A stretch of 64,000 bases of DNA from UBA1189 sp045594245 (GCA_045594245.1 JAZNYG010000009.1:1-64000), one strand, 5' to 3'. Counted from the stretch's first letter, positions 9,059-17,465 are shown. Program-made: numbers and translations. The notes: generated by a model not told the origin, from the letters alone.

Positions 9059-10273
9059 ATGAGACGTACCTTATTATATATAGCTGTCGTGCTGGCCATG
9101 ACATCGTGTGGGGAGCGCAGGAGGTCTGTGACGGCTACCTCATGGGAGCAACTGCCTATAGTTGCGGAGCGGGTGGCAGTGGGCGGCGACACGCTCATCG
9201 TATGTCGTCCCGAACGAATGGCGGACAGCATCGTGCTACCCCTCAGCCACTTCGTTGAGGAACTGGAGATTGTCCCCCTGCAGAGTAGGGATGAGGCGTA
9301 TGTGCGCTCCAGCAGTGTGCGTCTGTCCGATAACTATATCCTCGTCCACAGCAGCCGCAACATGCCGTTCAAGCTGTTCGACCGCAAGGGACAGTTTATC
9401 CGCACCATCGGCATATCGGGTGGTGGACACGGTAACTACGGTCGGGTGTGCGACTTTCAGCTCGATGAGAAGCTGGGCCGCATCTATCTGATGCCCTGGG
9501 ATGCTACCGAGCTGATAGTATATGACCTGCAAGGCCGCTTGCAACCCTCCATACCGCTGAACAGTCCCGAGGAAAAGCCGTGGAAGTTGCCCAAGTCGGT
9601 CTTTCATGTCGATGCAGAGCGGGGCGAGGTCACTGTGGCCACCTTACCCTGGGGAGTGAATCCTCGTATGGTATGGGTGCAGGATTTCGAGGGGCATATC
9701 TTGCGTAACCTCCCATACAACCCCTACCAGCTTCCTCGTGATTATAGTCCATCGCTCCAGCATCTGCACAATACGCAGGCTTTTGAACTCTCCATCCTGA
9801 ACTTCAATCCTGAAGGCGAAGACACACTCTACCATTACCACACACAGAAGAATCGATTGGTGCCGGTCCTCACCCTCGACTTCCCCGAAGGAGAACTATT
9901 GCCTCACTACCACGACGAACTTCCCACCTGCTTCATAGGCACCATCATCGGGCGAATGGAGCAAACAGGACTGAGGCTGACCGAGAGCCGTGCCCACACC
10001 AACTTCATCGTAGACAAGCGCACTCTCCGTGGCGGCCCTTACCGCGTGTACAATGATTTCCTCGGCAACACCGAAGTATATTGGCTCAATCACTCGCGCA
10101 ACGGCTACTATGTGCGCAACCTCTCGCCCCACATGCTGAAAGAGGAACTGGAAAGGGCTCTTCGTCGGGGCGGACTCCCTCCTGCCATGCACCAGAAGGT
10201 AGCCTCACTGGCCGAGAGCATCAATGTGGCGAAGGACAATAACTACCTGATGATAGGGAAACTGAGACGATGA
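9059..10273 (+). CDS. 6-bladed beta-propeller lipoprotein
   Basis: The start chosen is the ATG at 9059, which gives a lipoprotein signal MRRTLLYIAVVLAMTSC (Cys17); the frame is open further upstream only because it overlaps the regulator gene. The 404-residue product has the propeller hallmark TIGISGGGHGNYGRVCDF after RKGQFIR, then DEKLGRIYLMPWD, and ends NVAKDNNYLMIGKLRR like its paralogues across the divergent gap. It lies 8 bases after the TPR/HTH gene and is surely cotranscribed with it. A pairing of a sensor lipoprotein with a membrane regulator is a reasonable inference. Confidence 0.85.
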   Translation: MRRTLLYIAVVLAMTSCGERRRSVTATSWEQLPIVAERVAVGGDTLIVCRPERMADSIVLPLSHFVEELEIVPLQSRDEAYVRSSSVRLSDNYILVHSSRNMPFKLFDRKGQFIRTIGISGGGHGNYGRVCDFQLDEKLGRIYLMPWDATELIVYDLQGRLQPSIPLNSPEEKPWKLPKSVFHVDAERGEVTVATLPWGVNPRMVWVQDFEGHILRNLPYNPYQLPRDYSPSLQHLHNTQAFELSILNFNPEGEDTLYHYHTQKNRLVPVLTLDFPEGELLPHYHDELPTCFIGTIIGRMEQTGLRLTESRAHTNFIVDKRTLRGGPYRVYNDFLGNTEVYWLNHSRNGYYVRNLSPHMLKEELERALRRGGLPPAMHQKVASLAESINVAKDNNYLMIGKLRR

Positions 10274-10314
10274 GGGTATCTCATATCTGTCTCACATACC
10301 CTGATGTCCCTATA

Positions 10315-11451
10315 CTAATACAGCAAGTCGCGCATTACGGCATCGCTGATGAAGATGCTCTCGGGGGTGAGGCGCAGGTGATTGTCGGCGGTGTGTATGA
10401 GTTGGCCTCTATGTATATAAGGAGTGGCGCAGCGTAGGCAGTGGGTGTGGTAGCGGTCGCCGAAGTCGGTAAGCAGACTCGTGAGGTCGATGCCGCGTGC
10501 CGTGCGCAGCTCGGTGATGATGCGCTCGTCGTAGCGCTCCTCGGTGGTCAGGTGCTCCACCTCGTGCGGCACATCCTCGCCCTCGGGCGTGGCGATATAG
10601 TCGGTGAGGCTGCTGAGGTTCCACCGACGGTCGGTGCCGTCGTAGGAGTGTGCCCCCGAACCTACACCAATATAAGGAATGCCCTTCCAATAGCTGCTGT
10701 TGTGGCGCGAGTGATAGCCCGGTAGGGCAAAGTTCGAAATCTCATAATGCTCATAGCCTGCCGCCAGCAACTTTTCGCGCAGCAGTTCGAAGGCGCCGAT
10801 GCTCTGCTCCTCGTCGATGGGCGACACCACACCCTGCTCCTTCATACGCCATAGTCGTGTACCCTCTTCATAGGTGAGGTGATAGGCCGATATGTGCGGC
10901 ACGCCAAGTGCGATGGCTTGTTCGAGACTGTAGGTCCAGTCCTCCAGTGTCTCGCCCGGCAAGCCATATATGAGGTCTATACTGATGTTGGTGAGTCCCA
11001 TCCGCTGACAGCGATGCACGGCCTCTATAGCCTCCTGTGCCGTGTGGCGACGCCCCACGAGCTGCAACGTGCGGTCGTGAAACGACTGTATGCCTATGCT
11101 CACGCGGTTGAAGGGCAGCGTGCGCAAACCCTGCACATACTCCTCGGTGAGATCGTCGGGGTTGGCTTCCAATGTTATTTCAGCAAGTTGAAAGTTGAAA
11201 GATGAAAGATGAAAGTTGCGTAATGAAGTGAGAATGGAGGAAAGCTCCTCTATCGTTAATGTCGAGGGAGTGCCACCGCCAAGGTAGATTGTTTCGATGG
11301 GTGCGCCCTGCAGTTCGGGCAGACGAAGCTGTAGCTCGTGGCACACGGTGTCGACGTAGGCGCTGCGATGACTCAGTAGCGTGGTGGAGTAGAAGTCGCA
11401 ATAGGCGCAGCGGCTCTCACAAAAGGGTACGTGGATGTATATGCCGGGCAT
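10315..11451 (-). CDS. hemW: HemW-type radical SAM heme chaperone
   Basis: The N-terminus YIHVPFCESRCAYCDFYS holds the CxxxCxxC cluster motif plus the extra Cys-containing turn that marks HemW, formerly called oxygen-independent coproporphyrinogen oxidase-like protein. The following GGGTPSTL, ANPDDL, FNRVSIGIQSFHD and IDLIYGLPGETLEDW motifs are family hallmarks. Family knowledge says HemW binds heme and delivers it to respiratory proteins and lacks oxidase activity. At 378 residues it is normal in length, but residues near 92-104 (RNFHLSSFNFQLAE) are encoded by a 7-base tandem repeat inserted in frame. No close partner gene; the nearest neighbour downstream ends 42 bases away. Confidence 0.92.
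   Translation of the reverse strand: MPGIYIHVPFCESRCAYCDFYSTTLLSHRSAYVDTVCHELQLRLPELQGAPIETIYLGGGTPSTLTIEELSSILTSLRNFHLSSFNFQLAEITLEANPDDLTEEYVQGLRTLPFNRVSIGIQSFHDRTLQLVGRRHTAQEAIEAVHRCQRMGLTNISIDLIYGLPGETLEDWTYSLEQAIALGVPHISAYHLTYEEGTRLWRMKEQGVVSPIDEEQSIGAFELLREKLLAAGYEHYEISNFALPGYHSRHNSSYWKGIPYIGVGSGAHSYDGTDRRWNLSSLTDYIATPEGEDVPHEVEHLTTEERYDERIITELRTARGIDLTSLLTDFGDRYHTHCLRCATPYIHRGQLIHTADNHLRLTPESIFISDAVMRDLLY
11185..11218. repeat. Heptanucleotide tandem repeat inside hemW
   Basis: Plus-strand units AAGTTGA, AAGTTGA, AAGATGA, AAGATGA, AAGTTG: 4.9 copies of a 7-base unit. They translate on the minus strand as part of the HemW protein, in a loop before the conserved ITLEANPDDL strand. Similar 7-base repeats normally sit between genes in this genome (see 11461-11580). 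Confidence 0.8.
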
Positions 11452-11460
11452 GGTTTGTTT

Positions 11461-11580
11461 AATGTTTTATGTCAACAGTCAACGGTCAACAGACTCAAGA
11501 GTTTTAGAGCAATTTCTCTCACCACTCACCTCTCACCGTTAATCATTCATCGTTAAACGTTCATAATTCATAATTAACTT
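11461..11580. repeat. Degenerate short-period repeats between hemW and the GH78 gene
   Basis: The gap and the 3' end of the rhamnosidase gene consist of successive 7- to 9-base period repeats: CAACAGT/CAACGGT/CAACAG, then ACTCACC/TCTCACC, then a TTCATAATTCATAATTAA run. The last part is translated as the C-terminal tail of the GH78 protein. No gene or clear terminator is visible in the gap itself. Confidence 0.65.
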
Positions 11581-14112
11581 CGTTGATACTTGGCTGCACT
11601 CGCTGAAAGATTGCAAGTGACCTTGCATCTTGCTCGTTTTGCACAAGTATTCAGCATTCATAATTCTCACCTCATCCTTCTCCGTGAGGTTCGGTATCTG
11701 CAGTTCGTAGGTCACTCCGGCAGGCAATGTCAAGGTATACTCGTAGTGTCCGTTCTTCTTCAGTCGCCACGATGCCGATACCGTGCCGTGCGGAGTCTCT
11801 GTCTTGGCCTTGGCCCAGGTGATGCGCGGCTGATAGGCGAGGGTAGGGTGATTGTCGGGGCGGTTGTCCACTTGCGGTGCAAACACCACGTGGCTGAAGC
11901 CCGGTTTGCCTGGCCGGATGCCAGCTACATAGGCATACATCCATTCGGCCACAGCGCCGTAGGCATAGTGGTTGAAGGAGTTCATGTTCCACTCATGCTT
12001 GTGGAATCCCTCTTCACGCTTGTAGGAGTCCCACCGCTCCCATACGGTCGTGGCCCCTTGGTCTATGCTGTATAGCCACGAGGGGTTCTTGCGTTGCAGG
12101 AGCAGGGCATAGGCGAGGTCGTTCATGCCCTCGTCGGTCAGCGTGGAGCATAGGATGCCTGTGCCCACGAAGCCCGTGGAGAGGCAGTAGTCGTTCTCCT
12201 CTATCAGGCGGCGCAGGGCTTGGCGTGCTGCTGCGCGGTGTTGCTCGGGCAGGAGGTCGAACCGCAGGGCCAGCAGGTAGGCCGTCTGTGTATGCTCGCG
12301 TAACGCTCCGTCGGGGAGCATGTAGCGTTGCTGAAACTCCTGCTTGACCTCTTCGTACAATGCACGGTAGCTCTCGGCCTCGCGCTGCTTGCCCAGCGTG
12401 GCAGAAATGCTGTCCATCAGTTGGGCCACATAGGCATAGTAGGCCACGCTTACATACCTGCTCTCGATGGGAGCATAGGCCAGCCAGTCGCCCGTGGCAG
12501 TGCCTGCACCGATGTGGGTGTAGCGTATGCCCTCCACCATCTCCTCCTGGGTCGATAGCCACTGCATATAGCGCGTCATGCTCTCGTAGTTCTCTTCCAG
12601 TATGGTGCGGTCGCCCGTCATCTCATACACTGTCCATGGCAGTATCACGCCTGCATCGCCCCAAGCCGCCGTGCCATAGCCCCAGAAGTTGTTGTAGGGA
12701 GCGATGTCAGGGTAGGCGCCATCCTCGCGTTGCGAGTTGCGCAGGTCGCGCATCCATTTGCGGTAGAAGTCCTTGGCATCGGAGTTGTAGAGCGCCGTGC
12801 GGGCAAATATCTGTGTGTCGCCCGTCCAGCCGAGGCGTTCGTCGCGTTGCGGACAGTCGGTAGGCACGCTCAGGAAGTTGCCGCGCTGTCCCCACCATAT
12901 ATTATTGTATAGCTGGTTGATGCTTGCATCGGAGCAGGCAAACTCGCCCCACTCCTCAATCTCAGAGCCCACCACCTGGCCTATAATCTTGCTTATCTTC
13001 ACCTCCTCGGTGGCTGTCACCGACACGTAGCGGAATCCCATGAACGTGTGGCGCGGACGGTAGCTCTCGCCGTCGCGGTCGCCGCGGAAGGTGTAGCGCA
13101 GCGTGGCATCGGCCTCGCGCAGGTTGTATGTCCATACACTGCCTCCCGGGCCATCGTCGAGCCGTCCACGGCGGTCGCCATTGTCGTTGAGCATCTCGCC
13201 GTGTCGGAAGGTGATCTCTGTGCCTCGATCGGCCTTGGCCTCGAAGTATACCCATCCCACCATGTTCTGGCCCATATCGATGACTGCCGTCTCGCCCTTC
13301 TTAAGCGTGAAGGGGCGGTTCTTCAGGCTACGGTCTACCTTTATCATGCCATACTCGGTGTCGGTCTCCACCGTTTCGCTATAGATGGTCACCGTCTGCG
13401 GATGGCGCCACAGCGCTTTGTCGCGGATGCGCACCTCGGGACCCTCGAAGGGAATCACCGCCATGGGCATGTGCTTCAGCACCGTCACTCCTTCCCACTC
13501 GGTGGGCGTGCGCCGTGAGTCATACACCTCGCCATCGTATATCTCGCCCAGCAGCAGCGGTCCGCCGTAGCTGCACTGCCATGTGTCGTCGGTGCGTGTG
13601 GCGCATTGTCCGTCAATCACCACTTCGGCCTTCAGTGCCAGCGGAGTGTGCTGCCCATATACGCCGCGGCTTATCTCTCCTGCCCACCATCCGTAGCTCA
13701 GCTGCGCACATATCTCGTTCTCGCCCTTGCGCAGCAGTGGGGTGATGTCCATCGTCTGGCATGTCACCTCCTTGCGATAGTCCGTCCATCCCGGCTTCAG
13801 TTCGTGCCCCTCCACATGCTGTCCGTTCACGATGATGTCATACACGCCCAGTGCCGTAGCCGTCAGCATGGCCCGCTCTATCGGTGCATCGCATGTTATC
13901 ACCTTGCGGAAGAGGGGTAGGGCCACTCCCTCAGCCATCTTGTGGCGTGGCATTGCTGCATACGTGCTACCCGTTATCCACTCCGCTCCGCTCAGCGGCG
14001 CTATCTCTTGTGCAGCCATTGTCAGTGAGCCGACGATGCTCGCCATGGCGAGCATGATTCTCTTAAGTAATCGTGTCGGTTTCCTATTTGTACTCATCTC
14101 GTTTATTGTCAT
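11539..14112 (-). CDS. Secreted GH78-family alpha-L-rhamnosidase
   Basis: The protein has an N-terminal export signal (LLKRIMLAMASIVGSLTMAAQ), N-terminal beta-sandwich domains (GWWAGEISRGVYGQ; MGQNMVGWVYFEAK) and an (alpha/alpha)6 catalytic barrel. The barrel has the GH78 signature VPTDCPQRDERLGWTGD, which holds the general acid, followed by a C-terminal beta-sandwich. It would release terminal rhamnose from pectin side chains or glycosides in the periplasm or at the cell surface. Starts at 14112 or 14097 are both possible; the latter removes only five residues. The last 40 or so residues (from about NAEYLCKTSKMQ) look unrelated to the family and come from repeat DNA. The pectin-active GH28 gene elsewhere in the window fits the same diet. 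Confidence 0.9.
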   Translation of the reverse strand: MTINEMSTNRKPTRLLKRIMLAMASIVGSLTMAAQEIAPLSGAEWITGSTYAAMPRHKMAEGVALPLFRKVITCDAPIERAMLTATALGVYDIIVNGQHVEGHELKPGWTDYRKEVTCQTMDITPLLRKGENEICAQLSYGWWAGEISRGVYGQHTPLALKAEVVIDGQCATRTDDTWQCSYGGPLLLGEIYDGEVYDSRRTPTEWEGVTVLKHMPMAVIPFEGPEVRIRDKALWRHPQTVTIYSETVETDTEYGMIKVDRSLKNRPFTLKKGETAVIDMGQNMVGWVYFEAKADRGTEITFRHGEMLNDNGDRRGRLDDGPGGSVWTYNLREADATLRYTFRGDRDGESYRPRHTFMGFRYVSVTATEEVKISKIIGQVVGSEIEEWGEFACSDASINQLYNNIWWGQRGNFLSVPTDCPQRDERLGWTGDTQIFARTALYNSDAKDFYRKWMRDLRNSQREDGAYPDIAPYNNFWGYGTAAWGDAGVILPWTVYEMTGDRTILEENYESMTRYMQWLSTQEEMVEGIRYTHIGAGTATGDWLAYAPIESRYVSVAYYAYVAQLMDSISATLGKQREAESYRALYEEVKQEFQQRYMLPDGALREHTQTAYLLALRFDLLPEQHRAAARQALRRLIEENDYCLSTGFVGTGILCSTLTDEGMNDLAYALLLQRKNPSWLYSIDQGATTVWERWDSYKREEGFHKHEWNMNSFNHYAYGAVAEWMYAYVAGIRPGKPGFSHVVFAPQVDNRPDNHPTLAYQPRITWAKAKTETPHGTVSASWRLKKNGHYEYTLTLPAGVTYELQIPNLTEKDEVRIMNAEYLCKTSKMQGHLQSFSECSQVSTKLIMNYERLTMND

Positions 14113-14218
14113 ATAGCAATGCTAATCATTTCTTAGGCTCTGTTTCCAAATCCGAGGTCAATTCTCTTTTATATTCTATGCGGTTGTTTTCGGAAATAAA
14201 TCTAATAAGCAATTTCCC

Positions 14219-14450
14219 TTATTTCAGTACGACCCAATTACTTTTGTTCTCTTTGCTACTCTTATCAATAAATCCATTATTTCTCAGGAATGAGATTTCT
14301 CTCTCGACAGTTCTCTGTGATAACTCTAATTGTCTCGCCAAACTCTTGGCTGTATGAGAAGTGTCTTTTTTTGATTTCTCTATACACAACTTGTTGTCGT
14401 TCTGTTAGTTTTATCTCGCCATCCGTCTCGCCAAATACGCCCCTGCAAGT
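14219..14450 (-). pseudogene. Frameshifted 3' remnant of a winged-helix (AlbA/Schlafen-type ATP-binding) protein
   Basis: Minus-strand reading gives GETDGEIKLTERQQVVYREI followed by a run of seven A residues. A one-base shift then restores a winged-helix end: TSHTAKSLARQLELSQRTVE, REISFLRNNGF, then a stop at 14221-14219. Together they match the C-terminal helix-turn-helix of the widespread divergent-AAA/AlbA_2 'RNA-binding or ATP-binding' proteins. The 5' part of the gene is gone and a stop closes the frame just upstream. It is AT-rich compared with the rhamnosidase gene next door. The family call is from memory of the C-terminal motif only. Confidence 0.6.
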
Positions 14451-14504
14451 TAGGTATTACACAATACAGTAGGCTAATTTTTTGATTTTACTATAAATAT
14501 TGTT

Positions 14505-15788
14505 CTATTTTGTAATCATAAACATATTCTTGAAGTTAAGAATAACCTTATCATACTGCTGAAAAAAGTCTACTCCCAAAACGATATCATCGGTTTGGTG
14601 ATGCGAATTCATGTATGGGACATACACATCCTGCATATTCACATCTATACCACAAACTTCAAACTTCACTGAAGGGACCTTAATTGCCATTGTCGAATAG
14701 AAACCATCAACCCCTCCAATGGTGAGTTCTTTTGTCCCGCGAAGTTGTGAGAACTCTTCTTTATGTTTTACAAAATAGTTGTAAGTAAAGCCTGTTTCGG
14801 CACCACTGTCCAGAAAAACATTCAATAGACCTGTTGAATCTGTAGCCTTTACATAATATGAAAAACCAGTGTTTCGTAGATTCTTTCCATACTTTGGAGT
14901 TGGTGTATAGCGTGATGGAATCACAAGACACCTCTTTTTGTTATCAATTTGTATCTCGCCCAACCTTTGCAGGATATCCATACCAATAACTGCATCTACT
15001 GTTGCCACACTATCAATAGGTGTTCCATTATGCGCTGGACCTATAATATTCTTACATATAATATTACCTAATTGCAAACTATGCAAATAGAAATAATCTC
15101 CATATTTGGAACTATAACCAACAAATTCAACTCCTATGAGGTCTGCAAATCTTTTTGAAAAATAGGTGGTAGTTGCTCCCGTATCAAACATAAACTGATA
15201 TTCTTTCCCATGTACGGTTACAGGGATATAATATCTGTTAGATACTGGATTTTGATTGTCAAACAATAGCGTATCGGTACATTCCATTGTGAAAGGAATG
15301 CTTATATCCTTTGAATTGTTAAATACGACTGATGGCGCATCATATTTCTTCAGCGAAAGGTTCCTTTTGTGAATATCCGCCAATCTGCTATAATCAATCG
15401 GTGCATTACTCGCTTTGATTTGTTCTATCAAATTGGCGGCTTTTTCGGCCGCTGTGCTGTACATACCCAATCGTTCGTAATTACCTAATATTATCTCTGT
15501 AAGACTCAAGGCTACATTACTGCCGCCAATCTGCTGCTGATATGAGTTTATAAGCGTACGAAATAAATCAACAGCTTCAGCTTCGCGATTGAAGTTTTGT
15601 GCTAACATAGCCTCTGCCATCAATCGAACGTAGTCATATTGAATTGAATCCTTTAATAGAGTGTATTCTTTTTCTAAGGTAAACCAATCGGAAGAATTAA
15701 TCAGTTCGCTTACTCGTATATCTGCATTCTGAGCATAAGCAGAAGAGATTGTTAAGAAGGTTATTAAAGATACAACAAGTTTGCGCAT
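14505..15788 (-). CDS. Secreted retropepsin-like aspartic protease
   Basis: The 427-residue protein starts with a signal peptide cleaved after Ala-Tyr-Ala. An alpha-helical region of about 150 residues follows, then two aspartyl protease half-domains: FDTGATTTYFSKRF (Asp202) and FLDSGAETGFTYNYF (Asp327). Each has the Asp-Thr/Ser-Gly active-site turn and a hydrophobic flap-proximal strand (DAVIGMDIL and DIVLGVDFFQ). The single-chain two-lobed form differs from viral retropepsins but is common in Bacteroidetes secreted proteins. The gene is AT-rich and stands alone, with its own promoter. Natural substrates are unknown. Confidence 0.82.
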   Translation of the reverse strand: MRKLVVSLITFLTISSAYAQNADIRVSELINSSDWFTLEKEYTLLKDSIQYDYVRLMAEAMLAQNFNREAEAVDLFRTLINSYQQQIGGSNVALSLTEIILGNYERLGMYSTAAEKAANLIEQIKASNAPIDYSRLADIHKRNLSLKKYDAPSVVFNNSKDISIPFTMECTDTLLFDNQNPVSNRYYIPVTVHGKEYQFMFDTGATTTYFSKRFADLIGVEFVGYSSKYGDYFYLHSLQLGNIICKNIIGPAHNGTPIDSVATVDAVIGMDILQRLGEIQIDNKKRCLVIPSRYTPTPKYGKNLRNTGFSYYVKATDSTGLLNVFLDSGAETGFTYNYFVKHKEEFSQLRGTKELTIGGVDGFYSTMAIKVPSVKFEVCGIDVNMQDVYVPYMNSHHQTDDIVLGVDFFQQYDKVILNFKNMFMITK

Positions 15789-15827
15789 AAATTTTTATAA
15801 TATTCGTTAGTAATCAGATTGACGCCA

Positions 15828-15858
15828 CAAAAATACACATAATAGCTGGAAATGCAAC
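15828..15858 (-). promoter_or_regulatory. Promoter of the retropepsin-like gene
   Basis: Minus strand: GTTG (15858-15855), 19 bases, TATTTTTG (15835-15828), an exact TAnnTTTG. The predicted start lies about 35 bases before the ATG at 15788. Confidence 0.65.
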
Positions 15859-15960
15859 TGCAAAAGAATACATATTTCTTCTGAAAAACCTTAAAAGATC
15901 ATTTGCACTTTAATGTAAATAATGATATGTCGTCAAATATATTCTGTTGTTCTCATCTGC

Positions 15961-16018
15961 CAGTGTCCGCCAATATAGGTCAACGCATAGGTTTACAATC
16001 AATTAACGGCGGATACTG
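15961..16018. repeat. 58-bp MITE-like repeat, copy A
   Basis: The element begins CAGTGTCCGCC and ends GGCGGATACTG, so its 11-base ends are inverted repeats with one mismatch. A second copy of exactly the same length lies in opposite orientation at 17342-17399. Similarity continues several bases outside on both sides (TCATCTGC before, CGTACAATT after). The pair brackets the HU-like gene. It could be a non-autonomous insertion element or a remnant of insertion-sequence ends. Confidence 0.7.
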
Positions 16019-16163
16019 CGTACAATTATCCATGTAGGTTCATGAAACTTAGAGTGAATAATTTGTGGAAAATTTATGGTAATTCATGTTCACTAAAAAA
16101 CATCGTAGAGGAAAGACATATTCATGCAAATTCACGTACATTTTATGGTTTACAAAAACAACG

Positions 16164-16811
16164 TTATTTCCCGAAACACCCCTCCACTGGCAAGTAGTAT
16201 CGCACGTTCTTACGCCCTGCTGCACGCAGTTTGCCTGCTTCCACGAAGGCAGTGAGTAGCTGTGCAGCACGGTAGCGTGTACACTCGCAGATGTTCTCCA
16301 CCTCGGAGCGGTAGAGCGCTTCGTGTGTGGCAAAGTGAGCGGTGAGGCGCTCCTCCACCTCCTCCATGGTGAGCTGCTTGGTGCGTGCAGGGCCGGCACT
16401 CTTCATCTGGGCACCTCGCATGGCTTTTGTCAGCTCCTTGGAGGGCGCAAAGGCTATACGGCGCACCTTGATGTCGTGTGCCGTGACGTTGTCGGCACGG
16501 TGCTTGTTGCCGCAGGTGAGCGTTACCGAGAGGGTGCCTATCTCGCCCAGCTCTACGCGGTCGCCATTGAGCAGGGTGCGCTGCACGCGCTGGCTCAGTG
16601 CGGTGAGCACACCGGCCACGTCGGCCTCCTTGACGGTGCACGATGCCGCAATCTCCTTGGCCAGCTCCTTGGTGGTCACTGTGCGACTACCTACTACGGT
16701 GACCGCTATAGCGGGATTTTCCTCGTTGGCTTCGCCGCGTAGGTCGTGCCTTTCTTTGAGTTGGTAGGCAATGGTGCCTGCTTTCTTCTGTACAAAATTT
16801 CGTGTTGCCAT
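16164..16811 (-). CDS. HU-like DNA-binding protein with C-terminal winged-helix-like extension
   Basis: The 215-residue protein starts MATRNFVQKKAGTIAYQL and contains an HU/IHF-like fold over residues about 1-125: TVTTKELAKEIAASCTVKEA, then VLTALSQRVQRTLLNGDRVE, then LGEIGTLSVTL. This is the Bacteroidetes 'HU-like' variant in which the N-terminal strand precedes the helices. A second helical module (TMEEVEERLTAHFATHEALY, then YRAAQLLTAFVEAGKL) resembles a helix-turn-helix with a beta wing. It is a nucleoid-associated or regulatory DNA-binding protein. The probable 5' leader holds an array of TTCGCGAA palindromes, which could be its own binding sites. Confidence 0.82.
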   Translation of the reverse strand: MATRNFVQKKAGTIAYQLKERHDLRGEANEENPAIAVTVVGSRTVTTKELAKEIAASCTVKEADVAGVLTALSQRVQRTLLNGDRVELGEIGTLSVTLTCGNKHRADNVTAHDIKVRRIAFAPSKELTKAMRGAQMKSAGPARTKQLTMEEVEERLTAHFATHEALYRSEVENICECTRYRAAQLLTAFVEAGKLRAAGRKNVRYYLPVEGCFGK

Positions 16812-16885
16812 AGGCTTTTCTTATTATCAGTAGGTTTGAATAATCTATTTCTTAGGTGCCAATTCTGTTTTTCTACCTATCGTTT

Positions 16886-16979
16886 TTATTTGCCGTTCGC
16901 GAACGACCGCGCTGTCCTTCGCGAACGATCACGTTGCTCTTCGTGAAGAGTCACGTTGCTCTTCGCGAACGGCAAATAA
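16886..16979. repeat. Palindrome array (TTCGCGAA) in the probable leader of the HU-like gene
   Basis: An 18-base perfect inverted repeat (TTATTTGCCGTTCGCGAA at 16886-16903 and its complement at 16962-16979) encloses about 58 bases. Those bases contain one further exact TTCGCGAA (16919-16926) and a variant TTCGTGAA, so palindromes recur with roughly 20-22 base spacing. The units also share CACGTTGCTCTTCG (two copies). It lies between the mapped promoter at 16991-17022 and the HU-like start at 16811, so it should be transcribed. Confidence 0.8.
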
Positions 16980-16990
16980 CTTTTATATGG

Positions 16991-17022
16991 CGAAGTTACG
17001 AATTTCCTTGCCCTTTTCCAAA
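16991..17022 (-). promoter_or_regulatory. Promoter of the HU-like gene
   Basis: Minus strand: TTTG (17022-17019), 20 bases, TAACTTCG (16998-16991), one base off TAnnTTTG. The predicted leader is about 170 bases and includes the palindrome array. Confidence 0.6.
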
Positions 17023-17039
17023 TTTCCGAGGTGCTATTT

Positions 17040-17341
17040 TAACGCAAGTTTAAGAAGTTGTTAGGATTTTATTTCAAGTATAGTTGAGAACAGTTTTTGA
17101 GTAGATTTGTACTGTTTGATCGCAGCAAATAGTGGTCTATTCGCAAGAACAAAGAGTGTAAAGGTGCCAAAAAGAGTCTCAAATAAACAGAAAAGTACAA
17201 TAAAACCTATTAGCGGTAAAATCCAAACAACTTCTAATATAAGGATATAGATATTCTCAAGACAGAATCAAAGTGGAAAGTACCATCCGAAAGGAAACTC
17301 TAAACTCTACACACTAAACAACAGATATGGACAATCGTACG
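17040..17341. other. Intergenic AT-rich stretch without a recognisable gene
   Basis: Between the HU-like promoter and repeat copy B I see no open frame with a start, no RNA gene and no clear promoter. It is AT-rich with short A runs and looks like decayed sequence at the edge of the defence island. Confidence 0.4.
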
Positions 17342-17399
17342 CAGTGTCCGCCATTAGTTGCTTGATTACATTGAAGTTAAACTATATTGGCGGACACTG
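17342..17399. repeat. 58-bp MITE-like repeat, copy B (inverted relative to copy A)
   Basis: The ends are perfect 11-base inverted repeats, CAGTGTCCGCC (17342-17352) and GGCGGACACTG (17389-17399). Reverse-complemented, it matches copy A at both ends, including CCGCCAATATAG and the flanking CTGCGTAC. The interior is diverged. A GATTGTCCAT/AATTATCCAT similarity continues outside the repeat. Confidence 0.7.
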
Positions 17400-17465
17400 G
17401 CAGATAGAAACGGGAAAGATGTTTTTATAGCGATGTTTCTACAGTTTTAGTTCCTTTCGGAATAA

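Noticed and set aside
16886..16979. Possible CRISPR-like array before the HU-like gene
   Set aside because: Units are palindromes with 20-22 base steps and no spacer-sized unique sequence.
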